This document shows positions 27,058 through 37,574 of a stretch of DNA of 64,000 bases, piece by piece (position 1 is the stretch's first letter; every line of letters begins with the position of its first letter). A program made the translations under genes and the position numbers. Origin of the DNA: Mesorhizobium sp. C432A (lineage in GTDB: Bacteria > Pseudomonadota > Alphaproteobacteria > Rhizobiales > Rhizobiaceae); NCBI RefSeq assembly GCF_030323145.1, contig NZ_CP100470.1:4443001-4507000 (forward strand), in the 5' to 3' direction. The notes below the pieces were generated by a model. It did no database searches and was not told the origin of the DNA. It saw only the letters and a program-made list of their open reading frames with translations.

Positions 27058-28317
27058 TCAGCCTCCGGTTCCCGTTCCCATCTTGGCGGAGGCAAACAGG
27101 GCGACGGCGTTGGTGATGCTCTGCGCCGCCTTGCCGCGCCAGTCGGCGTCGAGCAGTTGCGCTTCATCCTTGGCGTTGGAGAGATAGCCGAGTTCCACCA
27201 GCACCGACGGCACATCGGGCGCTTTCAGCACTTTGAAACCGGCCGAACGCTGCGGATTGTTGATCAGGCCGACGCTGGTGGACAACTGGCCGACCAGAGT
27301 GTGGGCAAAGCTCATCGAGAAATTATGCGTCTCGCGGCGGATCAGGTCGATCAGTATGTCGGTGACTTCCTTGTTGTCGTCCTTGATCACCATGCCGGCG
27401 AACTGGTCGGAGAGGTTTTCACGGTCGGCAAGCGCCTGCGCTTGCGGATCGGACGCCTTGTCGGAGACGGTATAGACGGTGGCGCCTCTGATACCCTTGA
27501 CGCTGATCGTGTCGGCATGGATCGAGATCAAAAGGTCGGCCTCGTGCTGACGGGCGATGCGCACGCGGTCATCGAGCCGCAGGAACTCGTCGGAATCGCG
27601 CGTCATGAACACGTCGTAGTTGCCGACGGCGGCGAGCTTGTCGCGCAGTTCGGTGGCGAAGGCCAGCGTCACGTTCTTCTCGATGGTGCCGTTGAGGCCT
27701 TCGGCGCCACCGTCGATGCCGCCATGGCCGGGATCGATGACGATGGTGAAGCGATGCCCGGGATTGGAGATCGGCCCTGTGCCGACCCTGGAGCCCTTGT
27801 CGGTGGAGACGGTCGAGCCGGTGGTCAGCGCCTGGTTGGCAAGGGCTTCGTCGAACTCGCGGTCGGAGGCTGCCGACACGTCGATGGCGATGCGATAGCC
27901 TGCGCCGTCCTCGTTCTTGAGCACCTCGAGCTTGTCGACCGAGAACGGCCCCTTGCCGGTCAGGATCAGCCGCGATCCCTCGCCCTGATCGCCATAACGC
28001 ACCGCCTTGACCAGGCCGCGGGCCTTGGCGTCCTTCGCGCCAATGGCGAATCGGGTGCGCGGCAGGTCCACGACCAGCCGGTTGGGGCCGCGCAGCAGGA
28101 ACCATTTGATGTCGGGCTCGCGGTCGAAATCGATGACGATGCGCATCTTGGTTGCGTCGCCGGCCATCTTGTAGGCGGTGGCGCCGAGTGGCGCATCGGC
28201 GGCGCGTGAAACCGGCGCAAAAGCAAGGCAAAGCGCCAGCAGCAACAGCACACCGGCAGCGCGCAGGAAACGGCCTGCACGGCCATGGCCCTTGTCTGTG
28301 GTGCCCGCCAGTCCCAT
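27058..28317 (-). CDS. amiC: N-acetylmuramoyl-L-alanine amidase with AMIN domain
   Basis: A 419-residue periplasmic zinc amidase that cleaves the peptide stem from peptidoglycan at division. A signal (LRAAGVLLLLALCLAFAPVSRA) is followed by an AMIN domain (MRIVIDFDREPDIKWFLL, NRLVVDLPR) and an Amidase_3 domain with Zn ligands in VIDPGHGGIDGGAEG, SIHADTI and the late Glu in VLVELGYLSN. The ATG at 28317 has GGGAG upstream; the open frame extends to 28425. The transcript likely runs on towards mrcA. The symbol is by family; AmiA/B/C subtype is not resolved. Confidence 0.88.
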   Translation of the reverse strand: MGLAGTTDKGHGRAGRFLRAAGVLLLLALCLAFAPVSRAADAPLGATAYKMAGDATKMRIVIDFDREPDIKWFLLRGPNRLVVDLPRTRFAIGAKDAKARGLVKAVRYGDQGEGSRLILTGKGPFSVDKLEVLKNEDGAGYRIAIDVSAASDREFDEALANQALTTGSTVSTDKGSRVGTGPISNPGHRFTIVIDPGHGGIDGGAEGLNGTIEKNVTLAFATELRDKLAAVGNYDVFMTRDSDEFLRLDDRVRIARQHEADLLISIHADTISVKGIRGATVYTVSDKASDPQAQALADRENLSDQFAGMVIKDDNKEVTDILIDLIRRETHNFSMSFAHTLVGQLSTSVGLINNPQRSAGFKVLKAPDVPSVLVELGYLSNAKDEAQLLDADWRGKAAQSITNAVALFASAKMGTGTGG

Positions 28318-28964
28318 TTCTTTGCAGTCGCTCCCGGTTTGGCGCCTTGCGCCCGCGTGGTTGGTCGAAATGCCGGTCAGGCCGCAGACTCGATTAACGA
28401 TTGGTATCCAGAGAAGGTTAACCAAGCCTTTTCATTGAGGATTAAGGCCTGTGCTTCCGTTACGGCACTGCTTTTTGCCGGCATCCGAAATCGGGGTTGC
28501 CTTCCACCCCGTCAAATCATAAAAGCGATGGTGGATCACTGCAATCCTGGAACCGCTTCTCCCGCAGCTTCCTGCTACAGGTCAGATGAAAGGCGGCTCC
28601 TTTCGCTCCAGCGAAAAGGCTTAGGTGATCGCGACGAATTTCGCAGGTGTGCGCCCGTGGCGGGGGAATCGCCTGCGTGAGGAAAACGGCCGGGTTTGTT
28701 CCCGTGCCGGCTCTGTATGAGCAAACAAGCTGGTCCGGTTCGTCCGGGCTTTGGTTCAAAAGGTTCTGCTGGTGACGATGGCTTCAAGCGCAATCATGGA
28801 AAGGTCCGCATCAAACCGCGCCATTGTGGCTGCGGGCGGCACCGCCATGGCGCTCAAGCGGCGTCCGGCGGACATTCAGACATCCGGCACCCACATCCCA
28901 GACACGCAGCAGCGGGCTTTGCCTCGCAAGCTGCGGCTGACGGCTGCCGGGAGGAAACGAAATA
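28318..28964 (+). promoter_or_regulatory. 647-bp region holding divergent amiC/rne promoters and a long rne leader
   Basis: No gene is visible between the amiC start and the rne start. The region contains several potential hairpins, for example CCTTTCGCTCCAGCGAAAAGG near 28598-28618. A long, structured leader is expected for rne, which controls its own mRNA through its 5' UTR in the bacteria studied; function here is inferred. Confidence 0.45.
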
Positions 28965-31878
28965 ATGCCCAACAAAATGCTGATAGACGCCTCCCACCCG
29001 GAGGAAACACGCGTTGTCGTTATCCGCGGTAACCGTATTGAAGAATTCGACTTTGAATCCCAGGACAAGAAGCAGCTCAAAGGAAACATCTATCTCGCCC
29101 GCGTAACGCGCGTCGAACCTTCCCTTCAGGCAGCCTTTGTCGAATATGGCGGCAACCGTCACGGTTTCCTCGCCTTCAGTGAAATTCACCCCGACTATTA
29201 CCAGATCCCGGTCGCCGATCGTCAGGCTTTGCTGCGCGCTGAAGCGCAGGAAGCCGAGGACGAGGAGAACGAGGACAATGACGGCGACGACCGCCAGAGC
29301 CGCGATCGCGGCCGGCGCGGCCGCCGGCGCGGCGGCAAGGGTCGTGAGCGCGGCGAACACAAGCGCGACGCCGGCGCCGATGATGAGAACGGCGAACATG
29401 GCGATGCCGGCAGCGATGCCGTCTCCGAAGCGCCTGCTTCCGAGCATGCCGCGGCCAATACCGGCGGGCATGACGATCATGCCGGGCATGGCGACAGCGA
29501 AGCTTCCGACGCCGAGACATCCGGGAGCGAACCGTCGGAAGGCGGCCCGACATCGATTGCGGCAAGCGTCGAAGCGGATGTGATCTCCGAAGCTGTCCCT
29601 GCGGCGGAGCCGGGTGACGAAAGGTCGTCCAGCGAGGCAAGCGGCGAAGCCACCTCCGGGGACAATGACCGCGGCATGCTGGAAGAGGTGCAGTCCTCGC
29701 ATCCGGACGACCACGAGATCGAATCCGTAGGCGCCGAGGATGCGCTGGAAGAGGTGCGCAGCCGCCGCAAGCCGGTGCGCCGCCAGTACAAGATTCAGGA
29801 AGTCATCAAGCGCCGGCAGATCCTGCTGGTGCAGGTGGTCAAGGAAGAGCGCGGCAACAAGGGCGCTGCACTCACCACCTATCTGTCGCTTGCCGGCCGC
29901 TATTCCGTGCTGATGCCCAACACCGCACGCGGCGGCGGCATTTCGCGCAAGATCACCAGTGCGGTCGACCGCAAGCGCCTCAAGGAGGTCGTTGCCGATC
30001 TCGAAGTGCCGCAGGGCATGGGCGTCATCCTGCGCACCGCCGGCGAAAGCCGCACCAAGGCGGAAATCAAGCGCGACTACGAATATCTGATGCGGCTTTG
30101 GGAAAACGTCCGCAATCTGACGCTGCAATCCACCGCCCCTGCCCTCGTCTATGAGGAAGGCAGCCTGATCAAGCGCTCGGTGCGCGACCTCTACAACAAG
30201 GATATTGACGAGATTCTTGTCTCCGGCGAGGAAGGCTACCGCGAGGCCAAGGATTTCATGCGCATGCTGATGCCGAGCCACGCCAAGGTCGTTCAGCCGT
30301 TCCGCGACACGACGCCGATCTTCGTGCGCAACGGGATCGAGGCGCAGCTCGACCGCATGCTGCAGCCGCAGGTGACGCTGAAGAGCGGCGGCTACATCAT
30401 CATCAACCAGACCGAGGCGCTGGTCGCCATCGACGTCAATTCGGGCCGCTCCACCAAGGAGCACTCGATCGAGGACACCGCTCTCCACACCAACCTTGAA
30501 GCGGCGGAAGAAGTCGCCAGGCAATTAAGGCTGCGCGATCTCGCCGGCCTGATCGTCATCGACTTCATCGACATGGAGGAGAACCGCAACAACCGCTCCG
30601 TCGAGAAGCGGCTGAAGGATCACCTCAAGAACGACCGAGCCCGCATCCAGGTCGGCCGCATCTCGCATTTCGGCCTGATGGAGATGTCGCGCCAGCGCAT
30701 CCGCGCCAGCGTGCTGGAATCGACCATGAAGCCCTGCCCGCATTGCGGCGGCACCGGCCATGTGCGCTCCGATTCGTCGGTGGCGCTGATGGTGGTGAGG
30801 GCGATCGAGGAATTCCTGCTCAAGGATTCGCGCAGCCACATCACGGTGCGGACCCCGGCGGCGACCGCTCTCTATGTGCTCAACCACAAGCGCGGCACGC
30901 TGGTGGAACTCGAAAGCCGCTTTGGCCTGACCATCACCGTCGAGGCCGATGATACGGTCGGTGTGCAGCACTACGCGATCTTCCGCGGCGCCATTGCCGA
31001 AAAGCCGGAAGGCTTTGTCGAAGCGCGAACCTTCCCGGCCTATGTCGAGCCGGAAGAGCCGAGGACGAGATCGTCATCGAGGAGGAAGACGACGAGGTTG
31101 TGGTAAAGGCCGAGCAGCCGCGCCAGGCGCAGCCGCAATCGCAGCAGCAGCCGAGATCGGCTGAGGACGGCGAAGGCCGCGATCGCAAGCGTCGCAAGCG
31201 CCGCAGGCGGCGCGGCGGCAAGGATCGCGAACGCGAACATGGCGATCGCGAGCATGGCGCCGAAGGTGCTTCGGTTTCGGCGGCAAGCGACGACTTTGCC
31301 GCTGAACCAGGCGATGACGATGCAACACAGCAAGACGAAGCCCAGGTTGGCGCCGTCGAAACGGTGGAAGCATCAGATGACGCCCAGGGCAAGAAGCGCC
31401 GTCGCGGCAAGCGCGGCGGCAAGCGCAATCGTCGCGAAGACGGCACGGAGACCGAAGCCGGCGAAACCGCCTCGGTGGCCGAGGCCGCTGAAGTCGGAAC
31501 GGCCGCAAGCGAGCCCGTAGCAGCCGTAGCGGTTGAAGAAGCAGCGGCTCCCGCCGCGGCGAACGACGACGCTCCAGCCGAAAAGCCGAAGAAGAAGCGC
31601 GCTTCAAGGGCAAAGAAGGCTGTGGTGGAAGTCGCCGATGAGACGGCGGCCGAGGCTGCACCGGAGGCTGCCGTCGAAGCAGCCGCCCCGCTGCGGCCGA
31701 TGCCGCCACGGAAACGACCGTCGACGACGAGCCCGCCAAGGCTCGCCCGTCACGGCGCAAAGCCGTGGCCGCGGATACCTCCGCGGTGCCGGTGGTTTCC
31801 TCCAGCGTTGCCGACGAGGCAAAGGCCGAGGAAAAGCCGAAGCGCGCCGGCTGGTGGCAGCGGAAGGGCTTTTTCTAA
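28965..31878 (+). CDS. rne: ribonuclease E, interrupted by two single-base deletions
   Basis: Endoribonuclease core of the RNA degradosome. The first frame (28965-31106) encodes the whole catalytic part: S1 domain (YLARVTRVEPSLQAAFVEYG) with a long acidic/Arg-rich insertion at about residues 90-270 typical of alphaproteobacteria, then RNase H-like and DNase I-like parts with VAIDVNSGRST and VIDFIDME (catalytic Asp) and the Zn-link CPHCGG. Restoring one G at 31060/31061 continues as EDEIVIEEEDDEVV into a Lys/Arg/Ala-rich scaffold; restoring one C near 31686-31690 gives the natural end KRAGWWQRKGFF at 31878, total 971 residues. The ATG follows GGGAGGAAACG. A strong terminator follows. Confidence 0.9.
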
Positions 31879-31910
31879 GCTATTCAGCCGATTAAGATAG
31901 GTTCCTGACA

Positions 31911-31948
31911 AAAATCCCGCGCCGTTCAAACCACGGCGCGGGATTTTT
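31911..31948 (+). terminator. intrinsic terminator of rne
   Basis: AAAATCCCGCGCCG and CGGCGCGGGATTTT form a 14-bp stem with a 9-nt loop and a T run. It is nearly symmetric, so it may also end the convergent glsA transcript. Confidence 0.85.
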
Positions 31949-31971
31949 GCATGCGCGAATGACGGAAGGCG

Positions 31972-32901
31972 TCAGGGGGCGAAAATCGACCAGTTCATCA
32001 TCCTGGCCAGTTTTTCCAAGGCGATCGACCCCAGCTTGGAATTGCCGTTGGCGTTCAAGCCCGGCGACCATACGGCGAGCGAAGCAACACCCGGCACGAT
32101 CCCCAATATGCCGCCGCCGACGCCGCTTTTGCCGGGAATGCCGACACGGAAGGCGAAATCGCCGGAACCGTCATAGTGGCCACAGGTCAGCATCATGGCG
32201 CCGATGCGCCGCGCCCGCTCGGCAGACACCACGGAGTGCCCGGTTGCCGGGTTTCTGCCGCCATTGGCGAGGAAGCGGCCGGCCAGCGCCAATTGCCGGC
32301 AGCTCATGGCGATGGCGCAATGGTGGAAGTACACGCCCAGCGCCAGCTCCGGTGCATGGTTGAGATTGCCGAAGGATTTCATGTAGTTGGCAAGCGCGAA
32401 GTTGCGATAGCCGGTGGCGCGTTCGGAAGCCGCGACCTCGCGGTCGATGATGATCGCTTCGTCATCGGCAAGGAACTGGATGAAGCGCAGGATTTCGCCG
32501 ATCGCCTCGCGCGGCTGGTGGCCGGCAAGCAGTATGTCGGAGACGACGATGGCGCCGGCATTGATGAACGGATTGCGCGGAATGCCGTTCTCATGCTCGA
32601 GCTGCACGATCGAGTTGAACGGATTGCCCGACGGCTCGCGTCCGACACGCTGCCACAGCGCGTCGCCGACATTGCCGAGCGCCAACGTAAGCGTAAACAC
32701 CTTGGAGATGGACTGGATCGAAAACGCCTGGTCGGCGTCGCCGGCGACCAGCACGCGGCCGTCATTGGTCACGGCGGCAATGCCGAATTTGTTCGGATCG
32801 ACCTTGCCGAGCTGCGGAATGTAGGTGGCGACCTCGCCGCGATCGGAGCGCTCGGCCATCTCGGCGGCGACGTCGGCCAGCGCTTGTTCAAGATCCGGCA
32901 T
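31972..32901 (-). CDS. glsA: glutaminase
   Basis: Hydrolyses glutamine to glutamate and ammonia in the cytosol. The 309-residue protein has the serine-dependent glutaminase pattern: [34 protein letters not shown] with the SxxK catalytic pair, [26 protein letters not shown], and [12 protein letters not shown] near the end. The full family length is present. The gene starts 11 bp after the stop of the aminotransferase gene on the same strand, so the two are co-transcribed; glutamate supply for transamination is a plausible link. Confidence 0.95.
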   Translation of the reverse strand: MPDLEQALADVAAEMAERSDRGEVATYIPQLGKVDPNKFGIAAVTNDGRVLVAGDADQAFSIQSISKVFTLTLALGNVGDALWQRVGREPSGNPFNSIVQLEHENGIPRNPFINAGAIVVSDILLAGHQPREAIGEILRFIQFLADDEAIIIDREVAASERATGYRNFALANYMKSFGNLNHAPELALGVYFHHCAIAMSCRQLALAGRFLANGGRNPATGHSVVSAERARRIGAMMLTCGHYDGSGDFAFRVGIPGKSGVGGGILGIVPGVASLAVWSPGLNANGNSKLGSIALEKLARMMNWSIFAP

Positions 32902-32912
32902 GCTCGTCCCCG

Positions 32913-34061
32913 CTATTTCAGCCAGCGCTCGATGCGCGCCAACGCCTCGACCATGTCGTCATGGCTGCCGGCATAGGAAAAGCGCATCGTGCGGTGTCCG
33001 GCCAGCGGATCGAAATCGCGACCGGGCGTCGCCGCCACATGCGCTTCGGCCAGCATTTTGCGCGCAAAGGCCATGCTGTCATTGGTATGCCGGGTGACAT
33101 CGCAGAAAGCGTAGAAGGCGCCGTCCATCGGCGCCGCCAAGGGAAATCCGAGTTCCGGCAGGCGCCGCATCAACAGCTCGCGGTTCCAGGCATAGCGCGC
33201 CTTCACCGCTTCCAGCTCTTGGGTCGCCTTGAAGGCCTCGATCGCGGCGATCTGCGACAGTTCCGGCGGCGAGATGTAGAGGCTCTGGGCGATGCGCTCG
33301 ATCGGCCTCACCAGAGCTTCCGGCAGCACCATCCAGCCGATGCGCCATCCGGTCATGCAATAATATTTCGAGAAGGAATTGATCACCGTCACGCCTGAGC
33401 CATGGGCCAGCGCCGTGGTGTCGGGCGCGGCATAGGCCAGCCGGTGATAAATTTCGTCCGATATCACCGCGATGCCGAGTTCTTCGGCTGTCCTCACCAG
33501 TGCCGACAACTCGTCGACGGGAATGACCGCACCTGTCGGATTGGCCGGGCTGGCGAACAACACACCCTTCAGCGGTTTTTCCCGGTGCGCCGATTTCAAA
33601 TGTTCGGCATGAAGATAGGCGTCGCTGCCGAGCTCGATCTCGACGATCTGGATACCGAGCGCGGCCATGATGTTGCGGTAGGCCGGATAGCCGGGTGCTG
33701 CGATGGCGACGCGGTCGCCGGGATCGAACATCGCCAGGAATGCCAGATTGAAGGCGGCCGACGATCCCGTGGTCACGGCGATCCGGTTCGGCGCGACATC
33801 GATCCCGTAATGGTCGCCATAATGCGTGGCGATCGCCTTGCGCAGATCCGCCAGACCGAGCGTGTCGGTATAGCCGATGCGTCCGATCCTCAGCGCATTT
33901 GCGGCTGCTTCCCTCACGCCCACGGGTGCCGGATCGGATGGCTGGCCCACGGCCATGGACACGACAGGCACGCCCGTCGCCTTCAGCCGGTTGGCTTCGG
34001 CCAGAATGTCCATGGCGTGAAACGGCTCGACTTCACCGCGGCGCGACAGCGAAACTACCAT
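32913..34061 (-). CDS. class I/II PLP-dependent aminotransferase
   Basis: A 382-residue fold-type I aminotransferase. Visible: [14 protein letters not shown] near the start, [16 protein letters not shown], the cofactor-contact [21 protein letters not shown] (Asp/Tyr for PLP), the Schiff-base Lys in [16 protein letters not shown], and MRFSYAG with the carboxylate-binding Arg. Substrate unresolved (aspartate/alanine-type group). It starts at ATG 34061 and leads the two-gene operon with glsA. Confidence 0.9.
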   Translation of the reverse strand: MVVSLSRRGEVEPFHAMDILAEANRLKATGVPVVSMAVGQPSDPAPVGVREAAANALRIGRIGYTDTLGLADLRKAIATHYGDHYGIDVAPNRIAVTTGSSAAFNLAFLAMFDPGDRVAIAAPGYPAYRNIMAALGIQIVEIELGSDAYLHAEHLKSAHREKPLKGVLFASPANPTGAVIPVDELSALVRTAEELGIAVISDEIYHRLAYAAPDTTALAHGSGVTVINSFSKYYCMTGWRIGWMVLPEALVRPIERIAQSLYISPPELSQIAAIEAFKATQELEAVKARYAWNRELLMRRLPELGFPLAAPMDGAFYAFCDVTRHTNDSMAFARKMLAEAHVAATPGRDFDPLAGHRTMRFSYAGSHDDMVEALARIERWLK

Positions 34062-34213
34062 TTGACCTCAATCTTTCCGTCCGGCCCGCCGCTCAAAGCC
34101 ATCAACCGGCGGCAGCGCCGCACAAATGCCCGATTGATGTGAGGATCACAAGTTCGCCTAGTTTCGGTGCCGTGACTTTTCATCGTTCGCCCGCTCGTTT
34201 ACCAGTGGACCTC

Positions 34214-35626
34214 ATGCTGAGCCGACCCAAATCGACAATGTCCAAATCTTCCATGGGGAAGACAGCGCGCGGCTTCGCGACGCTTTTGCTTGCCGCCGCC
34301 GTCGCTGTCACCGGCTCGGTGACGGCCTTCGCCCAGGCGGTGCCGGTCGTGCGCGATGCCGAGATCGAGGCGCTGGTGCGCGACTATGCGCGGCCGATCT
34401 TCAAGGCGGCCGGTCTTGCCAATGACGGTGTCGATATCGTTCTGGTCAACGATCAGAGCTTCAACGCCTTCGTTACCGGGCGCCGGCTGTTCATCAACAC
34501 CGGCGCGCTGATGCAGGCCGAAACGCCCAACGAGATCATCGGCGTCATCGCCCATGAGGCCGGCCACATCGCAGGCGGCCATCAGCAGAAATTGCGCGAC
34601 CAGCTCGAGCGCGCCAAGACCATGGCCATCATCGCCACGCTGCTTGGCGCCGGCGCCATCGTTGCCGGCGCCACCACCAACAGCCGCGGCCTTGCCGGCG
34701 CCGGCATGGGTGTCGCCGCGGGCGGCGGCGAGATGGCGCAGCGCAGCATTCTTGCCTACCAGCGCACCGAAGAGTCGACCGCCGACCGCTCTGCCATCAC
34801 CTATCTCAATGCCACCGGCCAGTCCGGCATGGGCATGCTGAAGACCTTCGCCCGCTTCCAGAGCGCGCTGTCGCTTTCCGGCACGCAGGTCGATCCCTAC
34901 CGCATCAGCCACCCGATGCCGCAGGAGCGCATCGCCAATCTCGAAGTGCTGGTCAAGCAGAGCCCTAACGTCGACAAGGTCGATCCGCCGGCACTGCAGC
35001 AGCGGCACGACATGATGCGCATCAAGATCGCCGCCTATATGGGCGGCCAGGCCGCGGCCACGCGGCTGATCCGCAAGGCCCCGGGCAGCCTCGCCTCGCG
35101 CTATGGCGAAGCGCAGATGGCCTATCTCTACGGCAATCTGGGTGCGGCGCTGACCAAGGCCAATGCACTGATCAAGGAACAGCCGAAGAACCCCTACTTC
35201 CAGGAAATGCGCGGCGACATACTGATGAAGGCCAACAAGCCCAAGGACGCCGCGGACGCCTATGCCAAGGCGGTCAGCCTCGATCCGATGAGGTCGGGCC
35301 TGTTGCCCGTTTCTCTCGGCCAGGCGCTGATGGCCATCGGCACGCCCGATTCGCTGAAGAAGGCGGTGGTGCAGATCAACAACGGCCTCGGGCGCGACAA
35401 GGAAAACACGGTCGGATACCGCTATCTCGCCCAGGCCTATGGCGAGCTTGGCAACATTCCGGCGGCGGAACTCGCCACCGCCGAGGGCCATTTCTATTCC
35501 GGCGATTACACGAATGCGAAAATTTTCGCCATGCGCGCGCAAAAGGACTTGAAGCGTGGCGAACCCGGCTGGATTCGGGCGCAGGACATCATAAACTACA
35601 ACCCTTCAGGCAAACTCAAGAAATGA
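34214..35626 (+). CDS. M48 zinc metalloprotease with TPR repeats, BepA-like
   Basis: A 470-residue periplasmic protease. A signal peptide (FATLLLAAAVAVTGSVTAFA) precedes the M48 domain with HEXXH (GVIAHEAGHIAGGH) and the later Glu in STADRSAITYL; GGGEMAQRSIL follows the catalytic helix. The C-terminal half (about residues 270-470) is TPR-like (GNLGAALTKANALIKEQPKNP, KPKDAADAYAKAVSLDP). Such proteins act in outer membrane protein quality control. Possible starts are ATG 34214 (GGACC upstream), 34238 and 34253. The DsbA-like gene follows by 58 bp and is probably in the same operon. Confidence 0.88.
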   Translation: MLSRPKSTMSKSSMGKTARGFATLLLAAAVAVTGSVTAFAQAVPVVRDAEIEALVRDYARPIFKAAGLANDGVDIVLVNDQSFNAFVTGRRLFINTGALMQAETPNEIIGVIAHEAGHIAGGHQQKLRDQLERAKTMAIIATLLGAGAIVAGATTNSRGLAGAGMGVAAGGGEMAQRSILAYQRTEESTADRSAITYLNATGQSGMGMLKTFARFQSALSLSGTQVDPYRISHPMPQERIANLEVLVKQSPNVDKVDPPALQQRHDMMRIKIAAYMGGQAAATRLIRKAPGSLASRYGEAQMAYLYGNLGAALTKANALIKEQPKNPYFQEMRGDILMKANKPKDAADAYAKAVSLDPMRSGLLPVSLGQALMAIGTPDSLKKAVVQINNGLGRDKENTVGYRYLAQAYGELGNIPAAELATAEGHFYSGDYTNAKIFAMRAQKDLKRGEPGWIRAQDIINYNPSGKLKK

Positions 35627-35684
35627 ACCTTCCGGTCGCCCGCGGCGACTAGGATAGACCGGAACCGGTAAAGAGGATGAGACG

Positions 35685-36488
35685 ATGAACAAGGCAATAT
35701 TGCTCGGCACGACGGGAGTGGCGGCTGCTCTTGCCATGCTCGCTTTCGGGTTCGTCGCCGGCAGTCCGCAGGTGGCCAAGGCCGGCACGGCGCAGACCGT
35801 GCAAACCGCCTCTGCCGACACCAAGATCGATCGCACTGAGATCGAGGGCATTATCCGCGACTATCTCCTGAAGAACCCCGAAGTGCTGCTCGAAGTGCAG
35901 GAGGCGCTCGAGGCCAAGCAGAAGGAAGAGCAGCGCATAGCCAGCCTCGGCGTCATCGAGAAGGCCAAGTCCGAGATTTTCAACTCGACCTTCGACGGCG
36001 TCGTCGGCAATCCGAAGGGCAAGGTCACCATCGTCGAATTCTACGACTACAATTGCGGCTTCTGCAAACGCGCCATCGACGACATGCAGGCTCTGACAAA
36101 GGCCGATCCGGAACTGCGCTTCGTGCTCAAGGAATTCCCGATCCTCGGGCCGGATTCGCAAAAGGCCAGCGTCGTCTCGATGGCTTTCCACCTGATGCAT
36201 CCGGAGAAATACGGCGAGTTCCACAACGCCCTGCTCGGCGGCCAGGGCCGCGCCACCGAGGCGGCGGCCATCAAGGTTGCGCTGTCGCTAGGCGCCGATG
36301 AGGCAAAATTGCGCGAGAAGATGAAGGATCCGACCATCACCGAGGCTTTCTCCAAGACCTTCGACCTCGCCAACAAGCTGGCCATCACCGGAACGCCTTC
36401 CTACGTGGTCGGCAATGAGGTGGTGTTCGGGGCGCTCGGCCAGGAAGTGCTGGCTGAAAAGATCGAGGCGGCGAAAGCCGCGCTCTGA
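35685..36488 (+). CDS. DsbA-family thiol:disulfide oxidoreductase
   Basis: A 267-residue periplasmic thioredoxin-fold protein. A signal/anchor (LLGTTGVAAALAMLAFGFVAGS) and a helical N-terminal stretch (IIRDYLLKNPEVLLEVQEALEA) of the Com1-type group precede the active site FYDYNCGFCKRA (CGFC) and the cis-Pro loop ITGTPSYVVGN. It likely introduces or isomerises disulfides. The ATG at 35685 follows AAAGAGGATGAGACG. It is downstream of the M48 protease and upstream of aroQ. Confidence 0.92.
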   Translation: MNKAILLGTTGVAAALAMLAFGFVAGSPQVAKAGTAQTVQTASADTKIDRTEIEGIIRDYLLKNPEVLLEVQEALEAKQKEEQRIASLGVIEKAKSEIFNSTFDGVVGNPKGKVTIVEFYDYNCGFCKRAIDDMQALTKADPELRFVLKEFPILGPDSQKASVVSMAFHLMHPEKYGEFHNALLGGQGRATEAAAIKVALSLGADEAKLREKMKDPTITEAFSKTFDLANKLAITGTPSYVVGNEVVFGALGQEVLAEKIEAAKAAL

Positions 36489-36638
36489 TCTTGCACGCGA
36501 GCCTATTTCTCACGGGCACATTTCCGCCTGTTGTGGACAGTGAAAGATCGCACTTGTGCTCTTTCCGCGGGCGGCTATGCCCATTATAGAAGGCCCTGCG
36601 CGCCGGCTTGAGGCCGGCGTCGGAAAAGGTCGGCATTT

Positions 36639-37073
36639 TTGAAAACGATTTTCGTCCTGAACGGCCCCAACCTGAACGCGCTCGGCAAGCGCGAGCCGGG
36701 CATCTATGGCGGCAAGACGCTTGCCGCGATCGCCGACGACTGCAAGCAGGCGGGCGCCGCGCTTGGCCTCGAGATTGATTTTCGCCAGTCGAACCATGAG
36801 GGCGACCTCGTCGACTGGATCCAGGAAGCCGGCGACAAGGCAGCCGGCATCGTCATCAATCCGGGTGCCTACAGCCACACCTCGATTGCCATTCACGACG
36901 CCATCCGCGCTGTCGCGCCGCTGCCCGTCGCCGAAGTTCACCTCTCCAACATCCACGCGCGGGAACCATTCCGCCACGTCTCCATGGTCGCGCCGGTCGC
37001 TGTCGGCATGATCTGCGGGTTCGGGCCGCTTGGCTACTCGCTGGCGCTGCAGGCGCTGGCGGCACGCCTATGA
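36639..37073 (+). CDS. aroQ: 3-dehydroquinate dehydratase, type II
   Basis: Converts 3-dehydroquinate to 3-dehydroshikimate in aromatic amino acid synthesis. The 144-residue product has the type II signature: [20 protein letters not shown] (catalytic Arg and Tyr), [25 protein letters not shown] (His), and [17 protein letters not shown]. The start codon is TTG at 36639 with GGAAAAGG upstream; no ATG is available. It leads an operon with accB and accC; its stop lies 27 bp before the accB start. Confidence 0.94.
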   Translation: MKTIFVLNGPNLNALGKREPGIYGGKTLAAIADDCKQAGAALGLEIDFRQSNHEGDLVDWIQEAGDKAAGIVINPGAYSHTSIAIHDAIRAVAPLPVAEVHLSNIHAREPFRHVSMVAPVAVGMICGFGPLGYSLALQALAARL

Positions 37074-37099
37074 CCGGCCCACAAACAGAAGGCTCGAAA

Positions 37100-37564
37100 A
37101 TGTCGATAAAGAAGACCGGTGTTGACCAGCAACTGATCCGCGATCTCGCGGGCATACTGAATGACACCAATCTCACCGAGATCGAAGTCGAGCTCGGCGA
37201 CCTGAAGGTGCGCGTGTCGCGCCAGGCGCCGGCCGTCCACGCCATCGCCGCCCCGCAGGCCGGTTATGCTCCGGCAGCGCAGCAGCCCGCGGCGGGCGCG
37301 GCTGCCGCACCAGCAGTGGCCGACCCGTCCAAGAACGCGGTCCCCTCGCCGATGGTCGGCACCGCCTATCTCGCGCCCTCGCCCGACGCCAAGGCCTTCA
37401 TCGAAGTCGGCCAGAAGGTCAAGGAAGGCCAGACGCTGCTGATCATCGAAGCGATGAAGACGATGAACCAGATCCCTTCGCCGCGCGCCGGCACGGTGAC
37501 GGCGATCCTGTTCGAGGACGGCCAGCCGGTCGAGTACGGCATGCCGCTCGTCGTGATCGAGTAG
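37100..37564 (+). CDS. accB: biotin carboxyl carrier protein of acetyl-CoA carboxylase
   Basis: A 154-residue BCCP. An N-terminal helix ([27 protein letters not shown]), an Ala/Pro-rich linker, and a C-terminal biotinyl domain with the biotin Lys in [14 protein letters not shown] and the acetyl-CoA carboxylase thumb-like insert ([19 protein letters not shown]). It shuttles carboxybiotin between AccC and AccAD for fatty acid synthesis. ATG 37100 is chosen; an in-frame ATG at 37070 overlaps the aroQ stop. accC follows after 10 bp. Confidence 0.95.
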   Translation: MSIKKTGVDQQLIRDLAGILNDTNLTEIEVELGDLKVRVSRQAPAVHAIAAPQAGYAPAAQQPAAGAAAAPAVADPSKNAVPSPMVGTAYLAPSPDAKAFIEVGQKVKEGQTLLIIEAMKTMNQIPSPRAGTVTAILFEDGQPVEYGMPLVVIE

Positions 37565-37574
37565 AGCGGGCCGG

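Noticed and set aside
28854..30524. 556-codon open frame opposite rne
   Set aside because: Antisense to the RNase E catalytic region; no recognisable domain or ribosome site.
31100..31900. Separate Lys/Arg/Ala-rich protein after rne
   Set aside because: It is the C-terminal scaffold of RNase E displaced by a one-base deletion.
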